DNA from: DATJPY01 sp035506135
GTDB lineage: Bacteria; Myxococcota_A; UBA9160; PR03
Length of the DNA: 64,000 bases
Direction: 5' to 3'
Assembly (NCBI GenBank): GCA_035506135.1
Contig: DATJPY010000074.1
Span: 1-64,000 of the forward strand
The translations under genes and the position numbers were made by a program. Shown piece after piece: positions 52,416 through 59,699 of this stretch. The notes beneath the pieces are model-generated. The model was not told where the DNA came from. It worked only from the letters and a program-made list of their open reading frames with translations, and did not search any database. Numbering within the stretch: position 1 is the first letter of the stretch; each line of letters opens with the position of its first letter.

Positions 52416-53096
52416 TCAGCGGGAGGCGGGGCGCCGCTCGGCGACCCCGAGATAGGCGAGGAAGGCGCGCGTCAGCTCGGCGGCGAGCTCGTCGTCGGAC
52501 AGCGCGAGGTCGCTCGACCGGAGCTCTCCGAACAGCACGACGCTCTCGATCGCGCTCGCGACCATGGCGAGGCCGAACGGCGCCGCGAGCGGCGGGCTCG
52601 GGTGGCTGATCTCGGCAGCGCGCGCGAGCAGCAGGCGCGAGAGCTTCTCGCTCACGTAGTGGGACAGGCGCTCCTGGCGCGTCCGGAACTCGGCGTCGCT
52701 GTGGTTGCGCAGCACGAAGGCGCGAATCAGGCCCTCGCGATCGCGATACACCGAGACGAGGAAGCGGGTCACCGCGCCGAGGATCTCGGGGATCGTCGCG
52801 CCGTCCCAGCGAGCCGGGTCGAGCGCCTGGTCGGCCGTGGCCGTGGCCTGCTCGAGGTATCGCTCGTAGAGCGCGTAGAGCAGGCCGTCCTTGTCGTGGA
52901 ATCGGGTGTAGAACGAGCCCACCGAGGAGTCCGCGCGCCGCACCACCTCGGCCACGGTCGAGTCCTCGAAGCCCTTCTCGGCGACGAGCGCCTCGGCGGC
53001 GTCGAGGATGCGCTCGAGGGTGTCCTGGCTCCGAGCCTGCCGCGGCGGCCGCACCCACTGGAGGTCGTAGTGCCCTCGCGATGCTCGATCCGCCAT
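52416..53096 (-). CDS. TetR-family regulator
   Basis: 226 residues, ATG 53096 with GGAGG 5 bases upstream. The HTH is RILDAAEALVAEKGFEDSTV-AEVVRRADSSVGSFYTRFHDK, with Ser-Ser-Val-Gly-Ser-Phe-Tyr recognition helix. The ligand domain contains FLVSVYRDREGLIRAFVLRN and LAMVASAIESVVLFGELRSS. It is divergent from the nitroreductase gene. Its own promoter (TTGACG-N17-TAGAAT) lies on a palindrome, so autorepression is likely. Downstream in the same direction, 26 bases on, is the ferritin-like gene. Confidence 0.93.
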   Translation of the reverse strand: MADRASRGHYDLQWVRPPRQARSQDTLERILDAAEALVAEKGFEDSTVAEVVRRADSSVGSFYTRFHDKDGLLYALYERYLEQATATADQALDPARWDGATIPEILGAVTRFLVSVYRDREGLIRAFVLRNHSDAEFRTRQERLSHYVSEKLSRLLLARAAEISHPSPPLAAPFGLAMVASAIESVVLFGELRSSDLALSDDELAAELTRAFLAYLGVAERRPASR

Positions 53097-53120
53097 GGCC
53101 GCCTCCTACGCGCCGGCAAC

Positions 53121-53142
53121 TAGAATCAATGTTCTGATTCTA
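53121..53142. promoter_or_regulatory. TetR operator palindrome on the tetR -10 box
   Basis: TAGAATCA-ATGTTC-TGATTCTA: perfect 8-base arms around 6 bases. On the minus strand its first hexamer TAGAAT is the -10 box of the tetR promoter. Confidence 0.8.
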
Positions 53143-53165
53143 TCCAGGGGTCCGGTCCGCGTCAA
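53137..53165 (-). promoter_or_regulatory. tetR promoter TTGACG-N17-TAGAAT
   Basis: -35 TTGACG (53165 to 53160) and -10 TAGAAT (53142 to 53137), each 5 of 6 to consensus with a 17-base spacer. The best sigma70-type promoter in the window. Confidence 0.75.
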
Positions 53166-53170
53166 GAGGT

Positions 53171-53188
53171 TCAGAACCAAAATTCTGA
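53171..53188. promoter_or_regulatory. Second operator-like inverted repeat
   Basis: TCAGAA-CCAAAA-TTCTGA, perfect 6-base arms. Shares the TTCTGAT / TCAGAAC core with the palindrome at 53121-53142. It lies on the nitroreductase side, so one TetR could control both directions. Confidence 0.6.
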
Positions 53189-53247
53189 TCGCTCCGCTCT
53201 TCGGCTCGAACCGGTGTCTTTCCGGGACCTTAGAAGGTCGGAAGTGA

Positions 53248-53253
53248 TAGCAT
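53248..53253 (+). promoter_or_regulatory. Candidate -10 box TAGCAT for nitroreductase
   Basis: GATAGCAT, matching the window motif. An AAGGAGGG ribosome-binding site and ATG 53291 follow. Confidence 0.4.
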
Positions 53254-53290
53254 CCGCGGGCCGCGCCCGGCGCAAGGAGGGACAACGACC

Positions 53291-53932
53291 ATGGACCTGG
53301 CGACCTGCGATCGACTGCTCACGACGACCCGCTCGGTGCGCAAGCGCCTCGACCTGAAGCGCCCCGTCGAGCGAGCCGTGATCGAGCGCTGCATCGAGAT
53401 CGCGCTGCAGGCTCCCACGGGCTCGAACGCGCAGGGCTGGCACTTCGTGGTGGTGACGGACGCGGCCCGGAAGAAGGCCCTGCGCGATCTCTACAAGAAG
53501 GGCTTCGACCTCTACATCAGCAACGACGCGCTCCGTCCCAAGTACGCCGCCGGCGACATGCGCCTCGCGCAGCAGCCGCGCGTCGAGTCCTCGGCCAGCT
53601 ACCTCGCCGAGCACCTGCACGAGGTCCCCGCGCTGGTGATCCCGTGCGTCGAGGGGCGCGTCGAGCAGGGCGGCGTGCTCGCGCAGGCCTCGATCTACGG
53701 CTCGATCCTGCCGGCGGCCTGGTCGTTCATGCTGGCCCTGCGCGCGCGCGGGCTCGGCTCCGCATGGACCACGCTGCACCTGCTCTACGAGAAGGACGCG
53801 GCGAAGATCCTCGACATCCCCGACAGCGTGACGCAGACGGCGCTGCTTCCCGTCGCCTACACCGTCGGTGGCGACTTCCGACCGGCGCGGCGACTCCCGG
53901 CCGCGAGCGTCACCCACTGGGATCGCTGGTAG
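53291..53932 (+). CDS. Nitroreductase family FMN oxidoreductase
   Basis: 213 residues. The FMN-binding start is LLTTTRSVRKRLDLKRPVER, then IALQAPTGSNAQGWHFVVVT (dimer/FMN loop), a variable middle region and the C-terminal ALRARGLGSAWTTLHLLYEK with ALLPVAYTVGGDFRPARR. The motif set is typical of NAD(P)H-dependent nitroreductases, which reduce nitro groups, quinones or flavin substrates. AAGGAGGG precedes the ATG. Divergent from TetR with two operator-like palindromes between, so its expression is probably TetR-controlled. Substrate unknown. Confidence 0.93.
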   Translation: MDLATCDRLLTTTRSVRKRLDLKRPVERAVIERCIEIALQAPTGSNAQGWHFVVVTDAARKKALRDLYKKGFDLYISNDALRPKYAAGDMRLAQQPRVESSASYLAEHLHEVPALVIPCVEGRVEQGGVLAQASIYGSILPAAWSFMLALRARGLGSAWTTLHLLYEKDAAKILDIPDSVTQTALLPVAYTVGGDFRPARRLPAASVTHWDRW

Positions 53933-53939
53933 GGGCGGG

Positions 53940-54737
53940 TCAGCGATCCTCGAAGCTCGGCGCGCGCTTGGCGAGGAACGCCGCGATGCCCTCACGGAAG
54001 TCGCGGGTTCCAGCGGCGAGCACCTGATTGCGGTCCTCCATCGCGACGGCCTGCTCGAGGCTCCCGGCGTCGATCGAGTGCTTGAGGCACTCCTTGGTGA
54101 GGCGCAGCGCGAGCGGTGAGTTGCGCAGCATCGCGCTCGCCATCTCGCGCGCCGCGTCGTCGAGGCGCTCGTCCGGAACGACGCACGAGACCAGGCCGCA
54201 GCGGAGCGCGCGGCCGGCGTCGATGAACTCGCCCGTCAGCAGCAGCTCCGACGCGATCGACGCGCCCACCAGGCGCGGCAGGAAGTAGCTGACGCCGACG
54301 TCGCAGGCCGAGAGACCGAGCCGGATGAAGGCGGCATTCATGCGCGCCGACTCGCTCGCCACGCGCACGTCGGCGGCGAGCGCGATCGCGAAGCCGCCGC
54401 CGCTCGCGGGGCCGCGTACCGAGGCAATGATCGGCTGCGGCGCCGCGCGCATCTTCAGCACGAGCTCGCTCACGCGGCGCTGCGCGCGCAGGCCACCCTG
54501 CGTCGAGCCACCCTCACCCTCTCCGGTGCCCGCCTCCTTCAGGTCGAGCCCTGCGCAGAAGGCGCGGCCGGCGCCACGCACCACCACGACGCGCGTGTCG
54601 CGGTCGTCCGGCAGGCCGCCGAAGAAGTCGCGCAGCTCGGTGATCATGGCGCCGTTCAGCGCGTTCAGGGCCGCGGGGCGGTTCAGCGTGAGCCACGTCG
54701 CGTGCCCGTCGCGCTCGACCGTCAACGTCGTGTACAC
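53940..54737 (-). CDS. Enoyl-CoA hydratase/isomerase family protein
   Basis: 265-residue crotonase. Motifs: LNRPAALNALNGAMITELRD, VVVVRGAGRAFCAGLDLKEA (oxyanion hole), IIASVRGPASGGGFAIALAA and the later MNAAFIRLGLSACDVGVSYF. It ends IAAFLAKRAPSFEDR, the usual hydratase tail. GTG start with an upstream GGGAGA. A Gly/Glu insertion (GTGEGEGGSTQGG) sits after the first CoA motif. Convergent with the nitroreductase, 7 bases apart. Likely hydration or isomerisation of an enoyl-CoA; not linked in operon to the larger acyl-CoA cluster. Confidence 0.9.
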   Translation of the reverse strand: MYTTLTVERDGHATWLTLNRPAALNALNGAMITELRDFFGGLPDDRDTRVVVVRGAGRAFCAGLDLKEAGTGEGEGGSTQGGLRAQRRVSELVLKMRAAPQPIIASVRGPASGGGFAIALAADVRVASESARMNAAFIRLGLSACDVGVSYFLPRLVGASIASELLLTGEFIDAGRALRCGLVSCVVPDERLDDAAREMASAMLRNSPLALRLTKECLKHSIDAGSLEQAVAMEDRNQVLAAGTRDFREGIAAFLAKRAPSFEDR

Positions 54738-54801
54738 GCCTGCGCTCTCCCGGGCCGCGCCGTACCCGACGCGCGCGCCCGCATGGAACCACAGGCTGCG
54801 G

Positions 54802-54840
54802 GCCAGTGCCCGCTCCTCAGCGCCAGTGCCCGCTCCTCAG
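54802..54840. repeat. 19-bp direct repeat (20-base period) at an MFS gene stop
   Basis: gccagtgcccgctcctcag occurs at 54802-54820 and again at 54822-54840. The second copy contains the minus-strand stop codon (54837-54839) of the MFS gene. Confidence 0.95.
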
Positions 54841-56042
54841 GCCGGCGCGAGTCGATAGCGCCTGAGCTCGGGGATCTTCCACGCCACGAGCGCGACGACG
54901 GCGAGGCAGCCGAGCCCGCCGCTCACCACCGAGAAGGTCGCGCTCGTCGCCGCGGCGACGAATCCCGACTCGACGGCGCCGAGCTGGTTGGACGCCACGA
55001 TGAAGATCATGTTGACGGCCGAGACCCGCCCGCGCAGCGGATCGGGCGTGGAGAGCTGGATCGTCGTCTGGCGCATCACGACGCTCACCTGGTCGGCCAT
55101 GCCGGCCACCATGTAGGCGGCCACCGAGAGCGGAAAGCTGCGCGAGAGTCCGAACACCACGGTGGCGGTGCCGTACACCGCGACCGCGGTGAACAGCGTG
55201 CGACCGGTGTTCGAGACCGTCGGGCGCACCATCATCACGAAGGCCGAGATCAGCGCGCCGATCTCGAGCGACGACGAGAGGATCCCGTAGCCGCGCGCCC
55301 CGACCTGCAGGATCTGGGTGGCGTAGATCGGCAGCAGCGCGGTGGCCCCGCCGAAGATCACCGCGAACATGTCGAGCGCCATGCAGCCCAGGACCAGGGG
55401 GTGGCCGCGCACGAAGGAGAGCCCCTCGCGCACCGCCTGCAGGCTCGGCGCGCGGCGCTCGAGCGTGTCGCGCACCGGGCGCACGAAGCCGAGGCCCACG
55501 AGGTTCAGGGCGACGAGCCCGGCATAGAGCGCATAGGCGAGCCGCACGCCACCCGCGGCGATGGCAACCCCGGCGACGGCAGGGCCCGTCGCGAAGGCCA
55601 GCGCCTGCGCAGTCGAGGAGTAGGTGACCGCGCGCGGGAACACCTCGAGCGGGACCAGGCTCGGCACCAGCGCCTGGCGGGCCGGGCTGTCGAACGAGAA
55701 CGACACCGCGACGGAGAAGACCGCCGCGTAGAGCACCCAGAGCGACACGGCCTCGCGGGTGGTCGCGATCCAGAGCAACGCGCCGCAGGCGATCAGCGGG
55801 AGCTGCGCGAGGCGCATCACGGTGGTCCGGTCGTACGCGTCGGCCACCGCGCCGCCGACCAGGGTGAGGCTCGCGGCCGGCACGAACTGGACGAGGCCGA
55901 CGAGCCCGAGGTAGAAGGCCGATTGCGAGATGTGGAACACGTGCCAGGCGATCGCGGCCCGGAACATCGTCATCCCCGCGGCCGCGCAGAAGCGCGAGCC
56001 GAGGTAGATCCAGAAGGTCCGCGGGATGCGCGCGTCGATCAC
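54837..56042 (-). CDS. Major facilitator superfamily transporter
   Basis: 401 residues, about 12 transmembrane helices. Signatures include FWIYLGSRFCAAAGMTMFRAA, LGLVGLVQFVPAASLTLVGG followed by AVADAYDRTTVM, a loop 2-3 motif of the MFS G-x3-D-R type, and IGALISAFVMMVRPTVSNTG. The profile resembles enterobactin-exporter/macrolide-exporter (MFS_3) type carriers. It starts at GTG 56042, overlapping the upstream MFS gene as GTGA. Two MFS genes in tandem suggest either two exporters or a two-subunit carrier. Substrate unknown. Confidence 0.9.
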   Translation of the reverse strand: MIDARIPRTFWIYLGSRFCAAAGMTMFRAAIAWHVFHISQSAFYLGLVGLVQFVPAASLTLVGGAVADAYDRTTVMRLAQLPLIACGALLWIATTREAVSLWVLYAAVFSVAVSFSFDSPARQALVPSLVPLEVFPRAVTYSSTAQALAFATGPAVAGVAIAAGGVRLAYALYAGLVALNLVGLGFVRPVRDTLERRAPSLQAVREGLSFVRGHPLVLGCMALDMFAVIFGGATALLPIYATQILQVGARGYGILSSSLEIGALISAFVMMVRPTVSNTGRTLFTAVAVYGTATVVFGLSRSFPLSVAAYMVAGMADQVSVVMRQTTIQLSTPDPLRGRVSAVNMIFIVASNQLGAVESGFVAAATSATFSVVSGGLGCLAVVALVAWKIPELRRYRLAPA

Positions 56043-57277
56043 GGCGTCGAGCCCTGCGCCATCGGAGGGACCGAGCGGAACTGCGCCAGGAGCAGCAGGT
56101 CATAGGCGATCTTGATGATGCCGCCGAGCACGAGCGGCCAGCCGAACGAGGTCCGCGCCAGGAGGGCCCCCGCGAGCAGCGGGGTGAGCGCGGATGCGAG
56201 GCTGCGCGGGACGTTGGTGACGCTCGCCGCGGCGGCGCGCTCCTCGAGCGGCACCACCGCCATCACGTAGGACTGGCGCGCCGGCACGTCCATCTGCGAG
56301 AGCGCCATGCGCCCGAGCAGGCAGGCGACCGCCTGCGGCGCCGTCGGCACCAGCGCGGCCGCGATCAGGAGCACGTTGGCCGGCAGGTGCGTGTAGACCA
56401 TGGTGCGGATCAGGCCGATGCGCGCTGCGAGCCGCGACGACGCGAGCTGCGAGAGCGCCGCGAGCACCCGCGCGGCGAAGAACACGCCTCCAATCACCGG
56501 GAGCGAGAGCGCGAACCGACGGGAGAGCCAGAGCGCCACGAGCGAGTCCACCACGAAGCCGCCGCCGAACGAATCCAGGCTGAAGAGTGCGGTGAGACGT
56601 AGCACGATGGCGCGCGAACGCCTGAGCGGGACCGCGCGCCCGGCCTCGGACGCGGGCTGGTGCCCCGAGCGCAGCGGGAGATAGAGGATCGCGATCGCGC
56701 CGGCCGCCCCCGCGTAGACGAGGAAGCCGCGACCGCCGTGCGCGAGCGCGGGCACCCCGGTCGCCAGCGCGCCGAGCGCGCCCAGGAAGATCGCGCCGAG
56801 GTTGAAGCGCGCGAAGAGCGCCGTGCGCTCGGCGTCCGCCACGTTCGCCGAGAGCAGCGACTGCTCGACCGGGAGGAAGAGGCTGACGTCGCCCGCCGAG
56901 GGGTTCAGCGTTCCCACCACCGCGAGCAGCAGGATCGGCCAGAAGCCGGTGAGCCGGGCGAAGCCGAGCCCCGTCGCGAGCATCAGTGCGCACGCCGCGA
57001 GCAGCACGCTGCGAGGGGCGAGGCGGTGGGCGGCGAGCCCGACCGCGAGCGTGAGCGCCGCCGAGCCGAGCAGCGTCCCGGTGACGACCGCGGACACCTC
57101 GAACGGCGAGAAGCCGAGCCCGGTGAGATGATCGGCGAGCAGCACGCTCACCAGCCCGTCCGCGAAGCCGCGCAGCGCGCGCCCGCCGAGCAGCCGCGCG
57201 GCGTCGGAGGTGGCGCTCGCCGGGAGCCAACGCGCGCGGACCGTCACGCGCACTGGCCCCCCATCGAATTCCTCCAC
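56039..57277 (-). CDS. Major facilitator superfamily transporter
   Basis: 412 residues with about 12 helices (FSPFEVSAVVTGTLLGSAAL, SVLLAACALMLATGLGFARL, SLDSFGGGFVVDSLVALWLS, ALTPLLAGALLARTSFGWPL). A conserved segment LGRMALSQMDVPARQSYVMA matches MFS carriers of the multidrug-exporter type. The start is uncertain: GTG 57277 is shown, but GGAGG is inside that codon region, and GTG 57253 is an alternative. A TAGAAT hexamer lies 16 bases upstream of 57277. It overlaps the second MFS gene by GTGA. Divergent from the glycosyltransferase gene. Confidence 0.87.
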   Translation of the reverse strand: MEEFDGGPVRVTVRARWLPASATSDAARLLGGRALRGFADGLVSVLLADHLTGLGFSPFEVSAVVTGTLLGSAALTLAVGLAAHRLAPRSVLLAACALMLATGLGFARLTGFWPILLLAVVGTLNPSAGDVSLFLPVEQSLLSANVADAERTALFARFNLGAIFLGALGALATGVPALAHGGRGFLVYAGAAGAIAILYLPLRSGHQPASEAGRAVPLRRSRAIVLRLTALFSLDSFGGGFVVDSLVALWLSRRFALSLPVIGGVFFAARVLAALSQLASSRLAARIGLIRTMVYTHLPANVLLIAAALVPTAPQAVACLLGRMALSQMDVPARQSYVMAVVPLEERAAAASVTNVPRSLASALTPLLAGALLARTSFGWPLVLGGIIKIAYDLLLLAQFRSVPPMAQGSTP

Positions 57278-57293
57278 CCGTCCGGGCGGGCCG

Positions 57294-57299
57294 ATTCTA
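57294..57299 (-). promoter_or_regulatory. Candidate -10 box TAGAAT for the MFS pair
   Basis: TAGAAT on the minus strand, 16 bases before GTG 57277. 5 of 6 to consensus; no -35 seen. Confidence 0.45.
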
Positions 57300-57359
57300 G
57301 ACCACCGCGCGGGCGCCGGGCGGAGGCGCCGACGGCCGGCCGCTGCGCAGCCGCCGCAC

Positions 57360-57365
57360 TAGCAT
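57360..57365 (+). promoter_or_regulatory. -10 box TAGCAT, leaderless glycosyltransferase promoter
   Basis: TAGCAT with 6 bases to GTG 57372 and no ribosome-binding site, the same arrangement as fpg and xth. Confidence 0.5.
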
Positions 57366-57371
57366 CCCGTT

Positions 57372-59009
57372 GTGTCGCTCCGCTCGCGCGCGCTGCTGCT
57401 GCTCGGCGCGATCGCGCTCTTCGGGGTGCGCCTGGGCACCTCCGATCTCTGGCTCCCCGACGAGCCGCGCTACGCCCAGATCGCCGAGGAGCTGCGCTCG
57501 ATGCAGCAGGGCGCGGCGGGGCTCGTGCTGCTCCACCTGAACGGCGAGGCGTACACCCAGAAGCCTCCGCTCTTCTTCTGGCTGGCCGCGGCCGCGGGCG
57601 CGCCCGAGGGTCGAGTCGACGAGTGGGCGGCACGGCTGCCCTCCGCCGTCGCGGGCGTCCTCGCAATCGCCGCCACCGCAGCGCTCGGCACGCGCCTCTT
57701 CGGCGCGGCCACCGGCACGCTCGGCGGCGCGCTGCTCCTCACGCTCTTCACCTTCGCCTTTGCCGCCCGCACGGCGCAGCTCGACATGCTGCTCACGCTC
57801 TTCGAGACGCTCGCGCTCGCAGCGTTCGCGCGCGTCGACGCGGCGGAGCGGCCCGCGCGACGTGACCTCGTCGCACTCCACGGGGCGCTCGGTCTCGCCG
57901 TGCTCACGAAGGGACCCGTCGGCTGGCTCGTGCCGGTGCTGGTGATCGTCGTCTTCCTCCTCTGGGAGCGCCGGATCGGCGACCTGCGCCGCGCGTTCCC
58001 GGCCTGGGGCCTCGCGCTCGCCCTCGCGCCGGCGCTCGCGTGGCTTGCGGTTGCGGGCCTGCTCGCACCGCCGGGCTGGCTCGGCGCAACCGTCGTCGAC
58101 AACGTGCTCGGCCGCTTCGTCGCGGGCAACTCGCACGCGCGCCCGCTCTACTACGAGCTGGAGAAGCTGCCCGCGCAGCTCCTGCCCTGGGCGCCTCTCG
58201 TGCTGCTGGTCGGCTGGGCGGCGCCGGCCGCGCTCTCGGGCCCGGCCGATCGCCGCCGCGCCTGGCGGCTCGCTCTCGCCTGGGTCGTGACTACGCTCGT
58301 CTTCTTCTCGCTCTCGGCCGGCAAGCGGCCGCGCTACCTGATGACGTCGTTCCCGGCCTACACGCTCCTGATGGCCGACGCGCTTCGCACCGCGCTCGCC
58401 GCCGTGCGGCGCCCTCGTCGCGCCCTCGGCCTCGGCGGCGCCGCGTATGCCCTGGGCGCCGTCGCCTTCGCAATCTGGGTGGTGCATCGCAACGCGCTCG
58501 ACGACCCGGAGCGCTCGCTTCGCTTCGCGTCTGCGGCGGTCGCGCTGATCGCCGCGAGCGGCGTGGCCTGGTGGGCGCTCGCGCGCCGCGGCGCGGATGC
58601 CGCGCGGCTGCTCGCCGTGCCGATCGGCACCGCGTACGTGGCGCTGCTGGTCGGCCACACCGTGATCGTCCCACAGCTCGGCGCCTCGCGGTCGCCGCGG
58701 ACGATCGCCGCGCGGGCGGCGGCCCTCGCCCGGGAGGGCGAGCCGATCGGAGTCCTCGGGGACGAGGCGCTCGGCGCCGCCATCGCCTACTACGGGGACC
58801 GGCGCGTCGCCATGCTGTCGACACCCAAGAGCGTCGGCTGGTTCGCGGCATCGGGGGGACGCGTGCTGGTCCTCGCCGAGGACCGGCTCGCGGAGGTCGA
58901 CGCCGCCGCACCGGTGCGGGTGCACGACCGCGTGCGGCTCGGCGACGACTGGCTGCTAGTCGCGATCGTCGGCGAGGCGCTCGCCGAGCGGCGCACCCAG
59001 CTGCCGTAG
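57372..59009 (+). CDS. ArnT/GT39-like membrane glycosyltransferase
   Basis: 545 residues, about 11-12 transmembrane helices. The first luminal loop holds the catalytic acidic motif LWLPDEPRYAQIAEEL, followed by YTQKPPLFFWLAAAAG, both hallmarks of ArnT/PMT-type GT-C enzymes that use polyprenyl-phosphate sugars. Further helices include LGLAVLTKGPVGWLVPVLVI and KRPRYLMTSFPAYTLLMADA. A soluble C-terminal domain ends RTQLP. It probably adds a sugar to lipid A, a lipid or a protein in the periplasm; acceptor unknown. GTG start with leaderless -10 box. Its 3' end overlaps the convergent methyltransferase gene by 54 bases. Confidence 0.9.
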   Translation: MSLRSRALLLLGAIALFGVRLGTSDLWLPDEPRYAQIAEELRSMQQGAAGLVLLHLNGEAYTQKPPLFFWLAAAAGAPEGRVDEWAARLPSAVAGVLAIAATAALGTRLFGAATGTLGGALLLTLFTFAFAARTAQLDMLLTLFETLALAAFARVDAAERPARRDLVALHGALGLAVLTKGPVGWLVPVLVIVVFLLWERRIGDLRRAFPAWGLALALAPALAWLAVAGLLAPPGWLGATVVDNVLGRFVAGNSHARPLYYELEKLPAQLLPWAPLVLLVGWAAPAALSGPADRRRAWRLALAWVVTTLVFFSLSAGKRPRYLMTSFPAYTLLMADALRTALAAVRRPRRALGLGGAAYALGAVAFAIWVVHRNALDDPERSLRFASAAVALIAASGVAWWALARRGADAARLLAVPIGTAYVALLVGHTVIVPQLGASRSPRTIAARAAALAREGEPIGVLGDEALGAAIAYYGDRRVAMLSTPKSVGWFAASGGRVLVLAEDRLAEVDAAAPVRVHDRVRLGDDWLLVAIVGEALAERRTQLP

Positions 59010-59699
59010 GCGCTCGGCCGCGACCGCCGCCATGGCGGCCTGCAGGTTGTACGAGGGGACGAAGCCCGCCATCGGGACGCGGAGGACGCGGTCGCAGCGC
59101 GCGAGAACGGCGGGCGGGATGCCTCGCTCCTCTCCGCCGATCACGAAGAGCGCCCGGCCGCGGAGATCGACCTCCCACGGCGCGTGCGTTCCGACGTCCT
59201 CCACCGCGACGGCGCACCGGCCCGCGGCGCGGGCCGCGTCGAGCACCGTCGCGCCCGGCATCCAGTGCACCGGGAAGAAGCGCTCGGCGTGCATCGCCGC
59301 GCGCAGCGCCTGCCTGCGCGCGGCGCCGTCGAAGGCGGCGTCGAGGAAGATCCCCGCCGCCCCCGACACCTCGGCGGTTCGGATCGCGTAGCCGGCGTTG
59401 CCGGGATACGCGACGCCGGCGAGGAGCCACACCGCGCCCTCGCCAGCCAGCACGGCGTCCGGCGCCGCGGAGGGATCCGGACCCACCAGGGCGAGCGCGT
59501 CGGCGGGCGGATCGCAGCGACTCATGCGGCGGAGATCGTTGGCGGTGGCGGCGCGCACCACGGCGCCGAGCGCGCGCGCCCGCTCCGCGAGCGCGCGGAC
59601 GGCTGCGCCGGCGTCGCGGCGGACGAGGAGCAGGCGCAGCGGCTCTCCGGCACCGAGCGCCCGCTCGATCTCCTCGACCCCCGCGCGCTGGCGGCGCAT
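58956..59699 (-). CDS. SpoU/TrmH-family RNA 2'-O-methyltransferase
   Basis: 247 residues from ATG 59699 (leuA stop and this ATG form TGATG; GTG 59702 is the alternative). The N-terminal substrate domain is EEIERALGAGEPLRLLLVRR. The SPOUT knot has motif 1 LLAGVAYPGNAGYAIRTAEV, motif 2 ALFVIGGEERGIPPAVLARC and motif 3 RVPMAGFVPSYNLQAAMAAV. These three motifs define the SpoU family, which 2'-O-methylates tRNA or rRNA using SAM. The specific RNA target is not evident. Translationally coupled to leuA, an unusual but not unprecedented pairing. Its 3' end overlaps the glycosyltransferase gene. Confidence 0.92.
   Translation of the reverse strand: MRRQRAGVEEIERALGAGEPLRLLLVRRDAGAAVRALAERARALGAVVRAATANDLRRMSRCDPPADALALVGPDPSAAPDAVLAGEGAVWLLAGVAYPGNAGYAIRTAEVSGAAGIFLDAAFDGAARRQALRAAMHAERFFPVHWMPGATVLDAARAAGRCAVAVEDVGTHAPWEVDLRGRALFVIGGEERGIPPAVLARCDRVLRVPMAGFVPSYNLQAAMAAVAAERLRQLGAPLGERLADDRD

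Noticed and set aside
53231..53242. ACCTT-AG-AAGGT inverted repeat near the nitroreductase promoter
   Set aside because: Arms of only five bases with no partner; likely chance in this region.
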